This document shows, piece after piece, positions 8,320 to 17,591 of a DNA stretch of 64,000 bases. Below the pieces are notes generated by a model that was not told where the DNA came from, did not search any database, and was given only the letters and a program-made list of their open reading frames with translations. Origin of the DNA: Citrobacter europaeus. GTDB lineage: Bacteria; Pseudomonadota; Gammaproteobacteria; Enterobacterales; Enterobacteriaceae. Within the stretch, counting starts at the first letter, position 1. Each line of letters starts with the position of its first letter. The stretch covers positions 1,798,001-1,862,000 of the forward strand of contig CP083650.1 of assembly GCA_020099315.1 (NCBI GenBank), in the 5' to 3' direction. The translations under genes were made by a program, and so were the position numbers.

Positions 8320-8640
8320 ATGTGTACATTATTAAAGCGTATTTTAAGTGCCAGTTTGTGTACTTTTTCTCTTTTGACTCTCCCCACAATGGCGCAGCAA
8401 ATCACAACCGGCGGGGTTATTCATTTTCGCGGTGCAATCGTTGAATCGCCTTGCGACGTGAACACCCAGCAGCAGCAAATTGAATTATCATGTATGCGTG
8501 ACGGCACTACCCGGAATAGCCTCTACAATCAACAACAGCTCGCGACAACCTCTCAGAACGTGCAACAAATTGCCACAGTCAAAATGCACTACCTCAATGA
8601 ACAAAAAAACATGGCAATTCTTAATATTGAATATAAATGA
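8320..8640 (+). CDS. ymdA: YmdA-like secreted protein of the curli locus
   Basis: The 106-residue protein has a signal peptide (LSASLCTFSLLTLPTMAQ). The mature part is short and polar, starting ITTGGVIHFRGAIVESPCDV, resembling the beginning of chaperone-usher pilus subunits, with two cysteines that may form a disulfide. It occupies the ymdA position between csgC and ymdB and matches YmdA of E. coli in length and N-terminal mature sequence. Function is unknown. The fimbrial-fold similarity is my reading, not a tested result. Confidence 0.8.
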   Translation: MCTLLKRILSASLCTFSLLTLPTMAQQITTGGVIHFRGAIVESPCDVNTQQQQIELSCMRDGTTRNSLYNQQQLATTSQNVQQIATVKMHYLNEQKNMAILNIEYK

Positions 8641-8740
8641 GTCGCTGTGGCGTAGATATGCACACTTGCGGTTAAAAAGTGAGATTTCAAGGAAAACCCT
8701 GCTGTACACTTAACGAATAGTGTTTTGTCAGGGGGTACTT

Positions 8741-9283
8741 ATGCAATCGCGTGTTCATGTGTTACATGGCGATATTACGACGGTCGCTGTTGATGTGATT
8801 GTCAACGCGGCCAATTCATCACTACTGGGCGGCGGTGGCGTTGATGGCGCGATCCATCGCGCTGCCGGACCCGCATTATTGGCGGCCTGCAAACAGGTAA
8901 TCCAGCAACAAGGAGAATGTCCGACGGGGCATGCGGTTATCACTCTGGCGGGGGACCTTCCGGCAAAAGCGGTCATCCACACCGTAGGACCTGTCTGGCA
9001 AGGTGGAGGTCATCATGAGGCCGAACGACTCGAGGAAGCTTACTTAAACACGCTGCAACTGGCCCTGGCTAATGGGTATCAATCCATTGCTTTTCCGGCG
9101 ATCAGCACCGGGGCTTATGGCTATCCCCGCGCCGCAGCGGCAGAAATAGCGGTAAAAACGGTGTTGAAATTTATTACCCGCCGCGCACTTCCTGATCAGA
9201 TATACTTCGTGTGCTTTGATGAAGAAAACGCTCAACTTTATAAGAGGTTGCTAACACAACAAGGCGATGATAACACGGACTGA
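8741..9283 (+). CDS. ymdB: O-acetyl-ADP-ribose deacetylase / RNase III inhibitor YmdB
   Basis: The 180-residue macrodomain protein starts MQSRVHVLHGDIT, preceded by AGGGGGT; an ATG seven codons earlier lacks a good ribosome site. Macrodomain landmarks are present: GDIT, VNAANSSLLGGGGVDGAIH and the loop FPAISTGAYGYP. E. coli YmdB hydrolyses O-acetyl-ADP-ribose and inhibits RNase III, and has been linked to biofilm control. The stop codon lies one base from the start of clsC, so the two form an operon. Confidence 0.95.
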   Translation: MQSRVHVLHGDITTVAVDVIVNAANSSLLGGGGVDGAIHRAAGPALLAACKQVIQQQGECPTGHAVITLAGDLPAKAVIHTVGPVWQGGGHHEAERLEEAYLNTLQLALANGYQSIAFPAISTGAYGYPRAAAAEIAVKTVLKFITRRALPDQIYFVCFDEENAQLYKRLLTQQGDDNTD

Positions 9284-9284
9284 T

Positions 9285-10706
9285 ATGACCCGACTTGAGC
9301 GCGCCATCACGCCACTTTGCGAAAACCACCCGGGAGAATGCGGCATTCTTGCGTTGGATGATAGCCTCGATGCGTTTGCAGCTCGCTATCGGTTAACGGA
9401 AATGGCGGAACGTACCCTTGATGTGCAGTATTACATCTGGGAAAACGACATGTCCGGGCTATTGCTATTTTCCGTTTTGCTGGCTGCGGCGAAGCGGGGC
9501 GTCCGGGTGCGTTTGTTGCTGGATGATAACAACACGCCAGGTCTGGATGACACGCTGCGTCTGCTGGACAATCACCCTAATATTGAAGTTCGCCTGTTTA
9601 ATCCCTTTTCCTTTCGCATTCTGCGCGCGCTGGGCTATTTAACCGATTTTGCCCGGCTTAATCGGCGCATGCACAATAAAAGTTTTACCGCTGACGGTGT
9701 CGTGACTCTCGTTGGTGGGCGTAATATTGGCGATGCCTATTTTGGTGCGGGTGAACAACCGCTGTTTTCCGACCTGGACGTCATGGCTATCGGACCGGTT
9801 GTCAAAGATGTTGCGGATGATTTCGAGCGTTATTGGCGCTGCCGCTCGGTTTCAACGTTGCAAAACGTGCTTGAGATGTCTGAGTCAGATTCTGTGAAAC
9901 GTATCGAGCTACCCGAATCCTGGTATAACGATGATATTACCCGTCGCTATCTGCATAAGCTGGAAACCAGCCAGTTTATGTCCAGTGTCGATCAACGTTC
10001 GCTGCCGCTGATTTGGGCTAAAACACGTTTGCTGAGCGATGATCCTGCAAAAGGAGAAGGGAAAGCGCCGCGCCACTCGCTATTACCGCAGCGTTTGTTT
10101 GACGTGATGGGCTCGCCAACCGAACGTATTGATATTATTTCTGCCTACTTTGTGCCGACTCGCGCCGGCGTGGCGCAGCTCCTGAGACTGGTAAGAAAAG
10201 GCGTCAAGATTGCTATTTTAACCAATTCACTGGCGGCGAATGATGTGGCGATCGTCCATGCTGGCTATGCGCGCTGGCGAAAAAAACTGCTGCGCTACGG
10301 TGTAGAATTGTACGAACTTAAACCGACCCGCGATCGCGTTTCGGTCGTTCACGATCGTGGATTAACAGGTAATTCAGGCTCCAGCCTGCATGCGAAAACG
10401 TTCAGTATTGACGATCGCAAAGTGTTTATCGGCTCGCTTAATTTTGATCCCCGTTCGACGCTACTCAATACGGAAATGGGATTTGTGATTGAAAGTGAAG
10501 TGCTGGCCGGATTGATTCATAAACGGTTTATGCAAAGCCAGCGTGATATGGCCTGGCAGCTGCGCCTTGATCGTTGGGGAAGAATTAATTGGGTTGACCG
10601 ACTTGCCGGCAGTGAACAGGTATTAAAAAAAGAACCCGCCACAGGATTCTGGAAGCGGGTTCTGGTAAAGCTGGCATCCGTGTTACCCATTGAGTGGCTG
10701 CTTTGA
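9285..10706 (+). CDS. clsC: Cardiolipin synthase C
   Basis: The 473-residue phospholipase D superfamily enzyme has two HKD motifs: HNKSFTADG near residue 130, followed by GGRNIGD, and HAKTFSIDD near residue 373, followed by GSLNFDPRS. ClsC makes cardiolipin from phosphatidylglycerol and phosphatidylethanolamine, and in E. coli its activity is raised by YmdB. The start at 9285 gives the family N-terminus (MTRLERAITPLC); an ATG at 9267 inside ymdB is possible. The gene converges on opgC with a 24-base gap. Confidence 0.95.
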   Translation: MTRLERAITPLCENHPGECGILALDDSLDAFAARYRLTEMAERTLDVQYYIWENDMSGLLLFSVLLAAAKRGVRVRLLLDDNNTPGLDDTLRLLDNHPNIEVRLFNPFSFRILRALGYLTDFARLNRRMHNKSFTADGVVTLVGGRNIGDAYFGAGEQPLFSDLDVMAIGPVVKDVADDFERYWRCRSVSTLQNVLEMSESDSVKRIELPESWYNDDITRRYLHKLETSQFMSSVDQRSLPLIWAKTRLLSDDPAKGEGKAPRHSLLPQRLFDVMGSPTERIDIISAYFVPTRAGVAQLLRLVRKGVKIAILTNSLAANDVAIVHAGYARWRKKLLRYGVELYELKPTRDRVSVVHDRGLTGNSGSSLHAKTFSIDDRKVFIGSLNFDPRSTLLNTEMGFVIESEVLAGLIHKRFMQSQRDMAWQLRLDRWGRINWVDRLAGSEQVLKKEPATGFWKRVLVKLASVLPIEWLL

Positions 10707-10730
10707 GCCACACGATGAATGCGAGAAAAT

Positions 10731-11891
10731 CTAGCCTGCCACGGCCTTGTTTTTATCCTGCTTCACGGGCGGTTTACCCGAGAAGAGAAACTTCAGCACC
10801 GGTATACGTAAATGGATTTCGTACAGTATGACCGCAATCCCAACCACAAACAGCAAACCGCAAAGAAAACCCAGCAGATTCGACGAGATATGCGGTGTGA
10901 TGTAAGCGCCAAAAAACAGCGTTAACGGGTGGTGCACCAGATAGATAAACAGCGACGCGTTGACAAAATAAGTCACGCGGGCCGACTGGAAATTAAGCAA
11001 ACGGTGACCCAACGAAAAGACGACGTTCACCATCCACAGTCCCATGACCATGGTAATGACATATTCGGTTTCATACATCCAGGCATCACCATTGCCGTAA
11101 CGCTGATTGAGCAGGTATGCAACAAATGCGAATGCAGCGCCCAGGGTGCAACCGCGCGACGGCGTGGTAAACAACGCCTTCAGATTCGGGTTGATAAACG
11201 CCAGTGCGCCGAGCATAAAGAAAGGCACATAGAACAGCGTTTGCATAACGATAAAATTGAACATGCCATCGCTGAGAATCGAAGGGTAAAGGATGAAAAT
11301 CGTCCTTCTGACGGCGGCATAGCCGACACCCAACAAGATAAAAATCAGCGTTAATTTAGTCATTGACACCGCAGGCGCGCTGGCGGAATCGCTTTGCGTA
11401 AGCCTGTTTTTCATCAGGGTGAACACCCACATGCTCACGGTTGTTAACACCACCAGAACCAGTAAAAACCACAGATGGGAAATCAGCTCCCAGGCCAGCG
11501 CATTGTACTTATCGTAACCGCTGAGAGTATGCCAACTGTCTGCTTTTCCCTTTACATATTGCAGCATGATAAATTGCGGCAGCGTAAGCAATGGAATAGC
11601 GGTGAGCATTGGGATCCCCACGCGTTCTACACGCACCTTCCACCAGCGCTTTAAGGGATAGCGCAAAAACAGCATGTAGGAAAAATAACCTGAAATGACA
11701 AAGAAGACCTGCATGCGAAAAGCGTGGATAAAGTCGTTAAACAGAGTCAACCACCACGATGGTTCGGCGCTGTTCACGTGCCAGGTGTGGGTCGAGTAAA
11801 TCAATGAAATATGGAATGGGATCCCTAACAACATTAGCCAGGCACGGATGGAATCAAGAAAATATTCGCGTGGTGGTGATACAGAGCTCAT
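10731..11891 (-). CDS. opgC: Osmoregulated periplasmic glucan succinyltransferase OpgC
   Basis: The 386-residue inner-membrane protein of the acyltransferase-3 family has about ten membrane segments. It starts MSSVSPPREYFLDSIRAWLMLLGIPFHISLIY, with the conserved early Arg and His of the family. OpgC transfers succinyl groups onto periplasmic glucans made by OpgGH. It is transcribed divergently from opgGH, across a 253-base gap that must hold both promoters. Confidence 0.96.
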   Translation of the reverse strand: MSSVSPPREYFLDSIRAWLMLLGIPFHISLIYSTHTWHVNSAEPSWWLTLFNDFIHAFRMQVFFVISGYFSYMLFLRYPLKRWWKVRVERVGIPMLTAIPLLTLPQFIMLQYVKGKADSWHTLSGYDKYNALAWELISHLWFLLVLVVLTTVSMWVFTLMKNRLTQSDSASAPAVSMTKLTLIFILLGVGYAAVRRTIFILYPSILSDGMFNFIVMQTLFYVPFFMLGALAFINPNLKALFTTPSRGCTLGAAFAFVAYLLNQRYGNGDAWMYETEYVITMVMGLWMVNVVFSLGHRLLNFQSARVTYFVNASLFIYLVHHPLTLFFGAYITPHISSNLLGFLCGLLFVVGIAVILYEIHLRIPVLKFLFSGKPPVKQDKNKAVAG

Positions 11892-12144
11892 AGACAGTTA
11901 TGTATTCTCAGACTTTTCGTCTTATCCCTAAGACGAATAATGGTTACATTCGAGGGCAACCCTACACGAAGTCCAACAACCTGTCTCCAGGATAAGCACG
12001 CAAAGTGAAAACAGGTAGTTGAACCTGATTAAACCATGAGCCAGCGCGCGAACAATACAGGGATTCAGTTGTCGGAATACCCGATTATCCATTAAAATGG
12101 ATCGGATCAATATAAGCACACAAAGGGGGAAGTGCTTACTAATT

Positions 12145-13698
12145 ATGAAACATAAACTACAAATGATGAAAATGCGTTGGTTGGGTGCAGCAGTTATGTT
12201 AACGCTGTACACATCATCGAGCTGGGCGTTCAGCATTGATGATGTTGCAAAACAAGCTCAATCCTTAGCCGGTAAAGGCTATGAGGCGCCAAAAAGTAAC
12301 TTGCCCTCCGTTTTCCGCGACATGAAATATGCGGATTATCAGCAGATCCAGTTTAACCGCGATAAAGCCTACTGGAGCAATCTCAAGACCCCATTTAAGC
12401 TCGAGTTCTACCACCAGGGTATGTACTTCGACACGCCGGTCAAAATCAACGAAGTTACCGCCACCGCGGTGAAAAGAATCAAATACAGCCCGGATTATTT
12501 TAATTTTGGCGATGTTCAGCATGATAAAGACACGGTAAAAGATCTCGGTTTCGCCGGGTTCAAAGTGCTGTATCCGATCAACAGCAAAGATAAAAACGAC
12601 GAAATCGTCAGCATGCTCGGTGCCAGCTATTTCCGTGTTCTGGGTGCAGGCCAGGTCTACGGTCTGTCTGCGCGCGGTCTCGCGATTGATACCGCTCTGC
12701 CTTCTGGCGAAGAGTTTCCCCGCTTCCGTGAGTTTTGGATCGAGCGTCCGAAACCAACTGATAAACGTTTGACCATTTATGCCTTGCTGGATTCTCCGCG
12801 TGCAACCGGAGCGTATCGCTTTGTCATCATTCCTGGCCGTGACACGGTAGTTGATGTTCAGTCCAAAGTTTATCTGCGCGACAAAGTAGGCAAGTTGGGC
12901 GTAGCACCGTTAACCAGTATGTTCCTGTACGGACCAAACCAGCCTTCTCCGGCGACTAACTATCGTCCGGAACTGCATGATTCTAACGGTTTGTCTATCC
13001 ACGCTGGCAACGGCGAGTGGATTTGGCGCCCGCTGAATAACCCGAAACATCTGGCGGTCAGCAGCTTCGCCATGGAAAACCCGCAAGGTTTCGGCCTGCT
13101 GCAGCGTGGCCGTCAGTTCTCTCGTTTTGAAGATATCGACGATCGATACGATCTGCGCCCAAGCGCCTGGATTACGCCAAAAGGTGACTGGGGTAAAGGT
13201 AAGATTGAGTTAGTTGAAATCCCAACTAACGATGAAACTAACGATAACATCGTTGCGTACTGGACGCCGGATCAACTGCCAGAAGCCGGCAAAGAGATGA
13301 ACTTCAAGTACACACTGACGTTCACGCGTGATGAAGACAAGCTTCATGCGCCTGATAGCGCCTGGGTACAGCAGACTCGTCGTTCTACCGGTGATGTAAA
13401 ACAGTCCAACCTGATTCGTCAGCCTGACGGTACCATCGCGTTTGTGGTGGACTTTACCGGCACAGATATGAAAAAGCTGCCGCAGGATACCCCGGTTACC
13501 GCACAAACCAGTATTGGCGACAACGGCGAAATCGTTGAAAGCACCGTGCGCTACAATCCGGTATCTAAAGGTTGGCGTTTGATGCTGCGCGTGAAAGTGA
13601 AAGACGTGAAGAAAACCACTGAAATGCGTGCTGCCTTGGTCAATGCCGATCAGACGCTGAGTGAAACCTGGAGCTACCAGTTACCTGCCAATGAATAA
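12145..13698 (+). CDS. opgG: Glucan biosynthesis protein G
   Basis: The protein has 517 residues from MKHKLQMMKMRWLG, with a Sec signal peptide ending SSSWA. The ATG at 12145 is preceded by AGGGGGAAG, whereas the internal ATG at 12163 has no ribosome site. OpgG is the periplasmic enzyme needed to form beta-1,6 branches on osmoregulated glucans. The sequence is nearly colinear with E. coli OpgG. The final eight bases overlap opgH, so the genes are coupled. Confidence 0.97.
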   Translation: MKHKLQMMKMRWLGAAVMLTLYTSSSWAFSIDDVAKQAQSLAGKGYEAPKSNLPSVFRDMKYADYQQIQFNRDKAYWSNLKTPFKLEFYHQGMYFDTPVKINEVTATAVKRIKYSPDYFNFGDVQHDKDTVKDLGFAGFKVLYPINSKDKNDEIVSMLGASYFRVLGAGQVYGLSARGLAIDTALPSGEEFPRFREFWIERPKPTDKRLTIYALLDSPRATGAYRFVIIPGRDTVVDVQSKVYLRDKVGKLGVAPLTSMFLYGPNQPSPATNYRPELHDSNGLSIHAGNGEWIWRPLNNPKHLAVSSFAMENPQGFGLLQRGRQFSRFEDIDDRYDLRPSAWITPKGDWGKGKIELVEIPTNDETNDNIVAYWTPDQLPEAGKEMNFKYTLTFTRDEDKLHAPDSAWVQQTRRSTGDVKQSNLIRQPDGTIAFVVDFTGTDMKKLPQDTPVTAQTSIGDNGEIVESTVRYNPVSKGWRLMLRVKVKDVKKTTEMRAALVNADQTLSETWSYQLPANE

Positions 13699-16219
13699 GA
13701 CAACTGAGTATATTGACGCAATGCCGCTTTCGGATATCGAAAAAGCGGCACTGCCGAAAACTGACATCCGCGCCGTTCATCAGGCGCTGGATGCCGAGCA
13801 TCGTACTTACTCGCGCGAAGATGATTCACCGCAGGGTTCTGTAAAAGCTCGCCTTGAGCAAGCGTGGCCGGATTCTCTGGCTAAAGAGCAGTTGGTTAAG
13901 GATGATGAGGGCCGCGATCAACTGCAGGCGATGCCAAAAGCAACGCGTACCTCTATGTTCCCCGATCCCTGGCGTACCAACCCGGTTGGCCGTTTTTGGG
14001 ATCGTCTGCGTGGGCGCGATGTGACTCCGCGTTATCTTTCTCGGTTGACGAAAGAAGAACAAGAGAGTGAGCAAAAATGGCGTACCGTAGGCACCATTCG
14101 CCGCTATACGCTGTTGATCTTAACGCTGGCGCAAACGGTCGTAGCAACCTGGTATATGAAGACGATCCTTCCGTATCAGGGGTGGGCATTCATTAATCCT
14201 GTAGACATGATGGGGCAGGATTTGTGGGTTTCCTTTATGCAACTGCTGCCCTACATGCTCCAGACCGGCATTCTGATTTTGTTCGCCGTGCTTTTCTGTT
14301 GGGTATCAGCGGGATTCTGGACCGCGCTGATGGGCTTCCTGCAACTGCTGATTGGGCGAGATAAGTACAGCATCTCCGCCTCAACGGTTGGTGACGAACC
14401 GCTGAATCCCGAACATCGTACGGCATTGATTATGCCTATCTGTAACGAGGACGTAGACCGCGTATTTGCGGGACTTCGCGCCACGTGGGAATCGGTCAAA
14501 GCAACGGGCAACGCTGAGCATTTCGATGTTTATATCCTGAGCGACAGCTACAATCCTGATATCTGCGTGGCAGAACAAAAAGCATGGATGGAGCTGATTG
14601 CCGAAGTGCAGGGCGAAGGGCAGATTTTCTATCGCCGTCGTCGTCGTCGTGTGAAGCGTAAAAGCGGCAACATTGATGACTTCTGCCGCCGCTGGGGAAA
14701 TCAGTACAGCTACATGGTCGTGCTGGACGCGGACTCCGTGATGAGCGGCGACTGTCTGAGCGGGCTGGTGCGCCTGATGGAAGCGAATCCAAATGCCGGG
14801 ATTATTCAGTCTTCACCGAAGGCTTCCGGTATGGATACACTGTATGCACGCTGCCAGCAGTTTGCGACCCGTGTTTATGGACCGCTGTTTACCGCCGGGC
14901 TTCACTTCTGGCAATTGGGTGAATCGCACTACTGGGGTCATAACGCGATTATTCGCGTGAAGCCGTTTATCGAGCACTGCGCACTCGCGCCGTTACCGGG
15001 CGAAGGCTCATTTGCGGGCTCGATCCTCTCCCATGACTTCGTGGAAGCGGCATTGATGCGTCGTGCTGGTTGGGGCGTGTGGATTGCCTACGATCTGCCG
15101 GGCTCTTATGAAGAGCTGCCGCCGAACCTGCTGGATGAACTCAAGCGTGACCGTCGCTGGTGTCATGGCAACCTGATGAACTTCCGTCTGTTCCTGGTGA
15201 AGGGGATGCACCCGGTTCACCGCGCGGTGTTCCTGACTGGCGTTATGTCCTATCTGTCGGCACCACTCTGGTTTATGTTCCTCGCGTTGTCGACCGCATT
15301 GCAGGTGGTGCATGCGTTGACTGAACCGCAGTACTTCCTGCAACCGCGTCAGCTATTTCCGGTATGGCCGCAATGGCGACCTGAACTGGCAATCGCGCTG
15401 TTTGCCTCAACGATGGTCCTATTGTTCCTGCCGAAGTTGCTGAGTATTTTGCTCATCTGGTGTAAAGGAACGAAAGAGTACGGTGGGTTTATCCGCGTTA
15501 CGCTGTCGCTGCTGCTGGAGGTTTTGTTCTCCGTCCTGCTGGCGCCGGTGCGTATGCTGTTCCATACCGTCTTCGTCGTGAGTGCTTTCCTCGGTTGGGA
15601 AGTGGTGTGGAATTCGCCGCAGCGTGATGACGATTCGACCCCGTGGGGTGAAGCGTTTATGCGTCACGGGTCTCAGTTGCTGCTGGGGCTGGTGTGGGCG
15701 GTGGGTATGGCCTGGCTGGATCTGCGTTTCCTGTTCTGGCTGGCGCCGATTGTCTTCTCGCTGATCCTGTCGCCGTTTGTGTCCGTTATTTCCAGCCGCT
15801 CTACGGTTGGGTTACGTACCAAGCGCTGGAAGCTGTTCCTGATCCCGGAGGAGTATTCTCCGCCGCAGGTGCTGGTGGATACGGATACCTATCTGGTGAT
15901 GAACCGCAAGCGTACGCTGGACGACGGTTTTATGCATGCGGTGTTTAACCCGTCATTTAACGCACTGGCAACGGCAATGGCGACTGCGCGTCACCGTGCG
16001 AGTAACGTACTTGAGATTGCCCGCGACCGCCATGTGGAGCAGGCGCTGAATGAAACGCCGGAGAAACTAAACCGTGACCGCCGCCTGGTGCTGTTGAGCG
16101 ATCCGGTGACGATGGCGCGTTTGCACTATCGCGTCTGGAATTCACCTGATAAGTATTCTTCATGGGTGAATTACTATCAGGGGCTGACCCTGAATCCGCT
16201 GGCACTCAGGAAAAAATAA
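13691..16219 (+). CDS. opgH: Glucan glucosyltransferase H
   Basis: The 842-residue inner-membrane glycosyltransferase family 2 enzyme builds the linear beta-1,2-glucan backbone from UDP-glucose. The long cytoplasmic N-terminus, which in E. coli also inhibits FtsZ, is followed by two membrane helices. Next comes the catalytic domain with VLDADSVM (DxD), then further helices. The acceptor-binding RRWCHGN motif (QxxRW-like) is present. The ATG overlaps the opgG stop codon by eight bases. A strong hairpin terminator follows. Confidence 0.97.
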   Translation: MNKTTEYIDAMPLSDIEKAALPKTDIRAVHQALDAEHRTYSREDDSPQGSVKARLEQAWPDSLAKEQLVKDDEGRDQLQAMPKATRTSMFPDPWRTNPVGRFWDRLRGRDVTPRYLSRLTKEEQESEQKWRTVGTIRRYTLLILTLAQTVVATWYMKTILPYQGWAFINPVDMMGQDLWVSFMQLLPYMLQTGILILFAVLFCWVSAGFWTALMGFLQLLIGRDKYSISASTVGDEPLNPEHRTALIMPICNEDVDRVFAGLRATWESVKATGNAEHFDVYILSDSYNPDICVAEQKAWMELIAEVQGEGQIFYRRRRRRVKRKSGNIDDFCRRWGNQYSYMVVLDADSVMSGDCLSGLVRLMEANPNAGIIQSSPKASGMDTLYARCQQFATRVYGPLFTAGLHFWQLGESHYWGHNAIIRVKPFIEHCALAPLPGEGSFAGSILSHDFVEAALMRRAGWGVWIAYDLPGSYEELPPNLLDELKRDRRWCHGNLMNFRLFLVKGMHPVHRAVFLTGVMSYLSAPLWFMFLALSTALQVVHALTEPQYFLQPRQLFPVWPQWRPELAIALFASTMVLLFLPKLLSILLIWCKGTKEYGGFIRVTLSLLLEVLFSVLLAPVRMLFHTVFVVSAFLGWEVVWNSPQRDDDSTPWGEAFMRHGSQLLLGLVWAVGMAWLDLRFLFWLAPIVFSLILSPFVSVISSRSTVGLRTKRWKLFLIPEEYSPPQVLVDTDTYLVMNRKRTLDDGFMHAVFNPSFNALATAMATARHRASNVLEIARDRHVEQALNETPEKLNRDRRLVLLSDPVTMARLHYRVWNSPDKYSSWVNYYQGLTLNPLALRKK

Positions 16220-16235
16220 GCGTTATGTAATGTGA

Positions 16236-16264
16236 AAATACCGGCCTGGTGCCGGTATTTTTTT
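16236..16264 (+). terminator. Terminator of opgGH
   Basis: AAATACCGGC pairs with GCCGGTATTT around CTGGT, followed by seven T residues. It starts 17 bases after the opgH stop. Confidence 0.9.
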
Positions 16265-16294
16265 ATACTGAATAAAAGAGGCGGGAGATATCAG

Positions 16295-16522
16295 GTGCGA
16301 ATATTAGCAGTGGGGATTATGGTGTTCTTCCTGAGCGGATGCGGCAGCATTATTAGCCGAACTATCCCAGGGCAAGGGCACGGAAACCAATACTATCCTG
16401 GTGTGCAATGGGATGTACGCGACTCCGCGTGGCGTTACGTCACCATCCTCGACCTGCCATTTTCGCTGGTATTTGATACGCTGCTGCTACCGCTCGACAT
16501 TCACCATGGACCTTACGAATAA
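16295..16522 (+). CDS. yceK: Small lipoprotein YceK (GTG start)
   Basis: The protein has 75 residues read from a GTG codon at 16295, with GGGAG eight bases upstream. An ATG at 16232 in frame lies inside the opgH terminator and is unlikely to be used. A short hydrophobic signal ends FLSGC, a lipobox, and is followed by GSIISRTIPGQGHGNQYYP, the DUF1375 family hallmark. E. coli YceK is an outer-membrane-associated lipoprotein of unknown function. The gene stops exactly where the convergent msyB stops. Confidence 0.9.
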   Translation: MRILAVGIMVFFLSGCGSIISRTIPGQGHGNQYYPGVQWDVRDSAWRYVTILDLPFSLVFDTLLLPLDIHHGPYE

Positions 16523-16915
16523 CTATCGCTCGTCCCATTCATCGGCTGCGGTCTGACCTTCTTCGGTATCCAGGGGAGGCTCCAACTGGAATTCACCTTC
16601 ATCCCATTCGTGAAGCGTGTTTTCTTCCTGCCACTCCTGACGAATCTCAATTTCATCGTAGTCACCATCAAAAACACTTTGCGCGGCTTCGCCACTCAGC
16701 ATTGGCAGGCATTCACCATCTACATCATCCTCGTCAGCAAAGAATTCCGCCTGCCACATAATGTCACCATCCTGTAGCACGTATTTTTGGACGCTTAGCT
16801 GTTGAACGCTGGCGTCGTCTGACTCAAGGTCAGGGTTATCTGCCAGAAACACTTCCCGAGCCGCATCAATAGCCTCTTCCAGCGTGGCATAAAAATTCAT
16901 GTCATTCTTTGCCAT
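16523..16915 (-). CDS. msyB: Acidic protein MsyB
   Basis: The 130-residue, strongly acidic protein is slightly longer than E. coli MsyB (124), the excess being at the N-terminus and in a DEDDVDGE stretch. The start at 16915 has AGGAGAAGG directly upstream. MsyB was found as a multicopy suppressor of secY and secA defects in E. coli; its direct role is unknown. The C-terminal half (DEIEIRQEWQEENTLHEWDE) is almost unchanged from E. coli. Confidence 0.95.
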   Translation of the reverse strand: MAKNDMNFYATLEEAIDAAREVFLADNPDLESDDASVQQLSVQKYVLQDGDIMWQAEFFADEDDVDGECLPMLSGEAAQSVFDGDYDEIEIRQEWQEENTLHEWDEGEFQLEPPLDTEEGQTAADEWDER

Positions 16916-17591
16916 ATTCCTTCTCCTAAGGCGAACAATAAAGGGTGATGATTCAATCTATAGACGGCGATTCGCAGAGCGTCAAACCCGTTGGTAGCGT
17001 GGCTAACTCAATCAGATGATCACCGCCTGCAATGTCTATGAAGCTGGATAAAAGTAATCTCGGTAGTTTATGCAAAAATTTACATTGGCAGATACTGAAG
17101 CCGGCGTAATATCAGGAAAAAAAATCAAGAAAAAATAGTAATGTATGTGGTTTGCAATGTAGTAATGAAAATCAAAAAAATAAAAGCGGACGTCATATAA
17201 GAAAACCTTTATCACCAACAGGCTTTTGCTAAGGTTTTGTGTGGATTCCTGCAGGCAGTCATGCACTGAATTTTTATAACACTCTTAAATAAAAGGAGAA
17301 AATTAATTTTACGGTCGGGAGTATTGCATATGCAATTATTGAAAAACAATAAACCAGCAAGCATCAATGGTAATGCTAAGGTATCCTTAGTGTATGGACT
17401 TTGTTAACGCTTTGATGAGCGTTTCAAAAGCATACATAATAATAGATGATTAATACCAGATGTTATAAATCTATATAAAATCATTAATTTGGGAATGAAT
17501 CAATATCATTGAACTTGTGCTGTTATAATGTTTGCAAAAATTAATGCTTTAATATATAAAATGCAAAATTAAGAACTCTCCTAAGGTTGTT
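16916..17591. other. AT-rich intergenic region before the diguanylate cyclase gene
   Basis: These 676 bases contain no convincing gene. The left part carries the msyB leader. From about 17050 the sequence is very AT-rich with long A and T runs, like the adjacent cyclase gene and unlike the flanking backbone. A 76-codon minus-strand reading frame at 17036-17266 lacks a ribosome site. The region probably holds the cyclase promoter and may be a target for H-NS silencing, which is inferred from composition only. Confidence 0.5.

Noticed and set aside
17036..17266. A 76-codon minus-strand frame before the cyclase gene
   Set aside because: It is rich in Phe, Tyr and Asn as expected from AT-rich noncoding DNA and has no convincing start signal.
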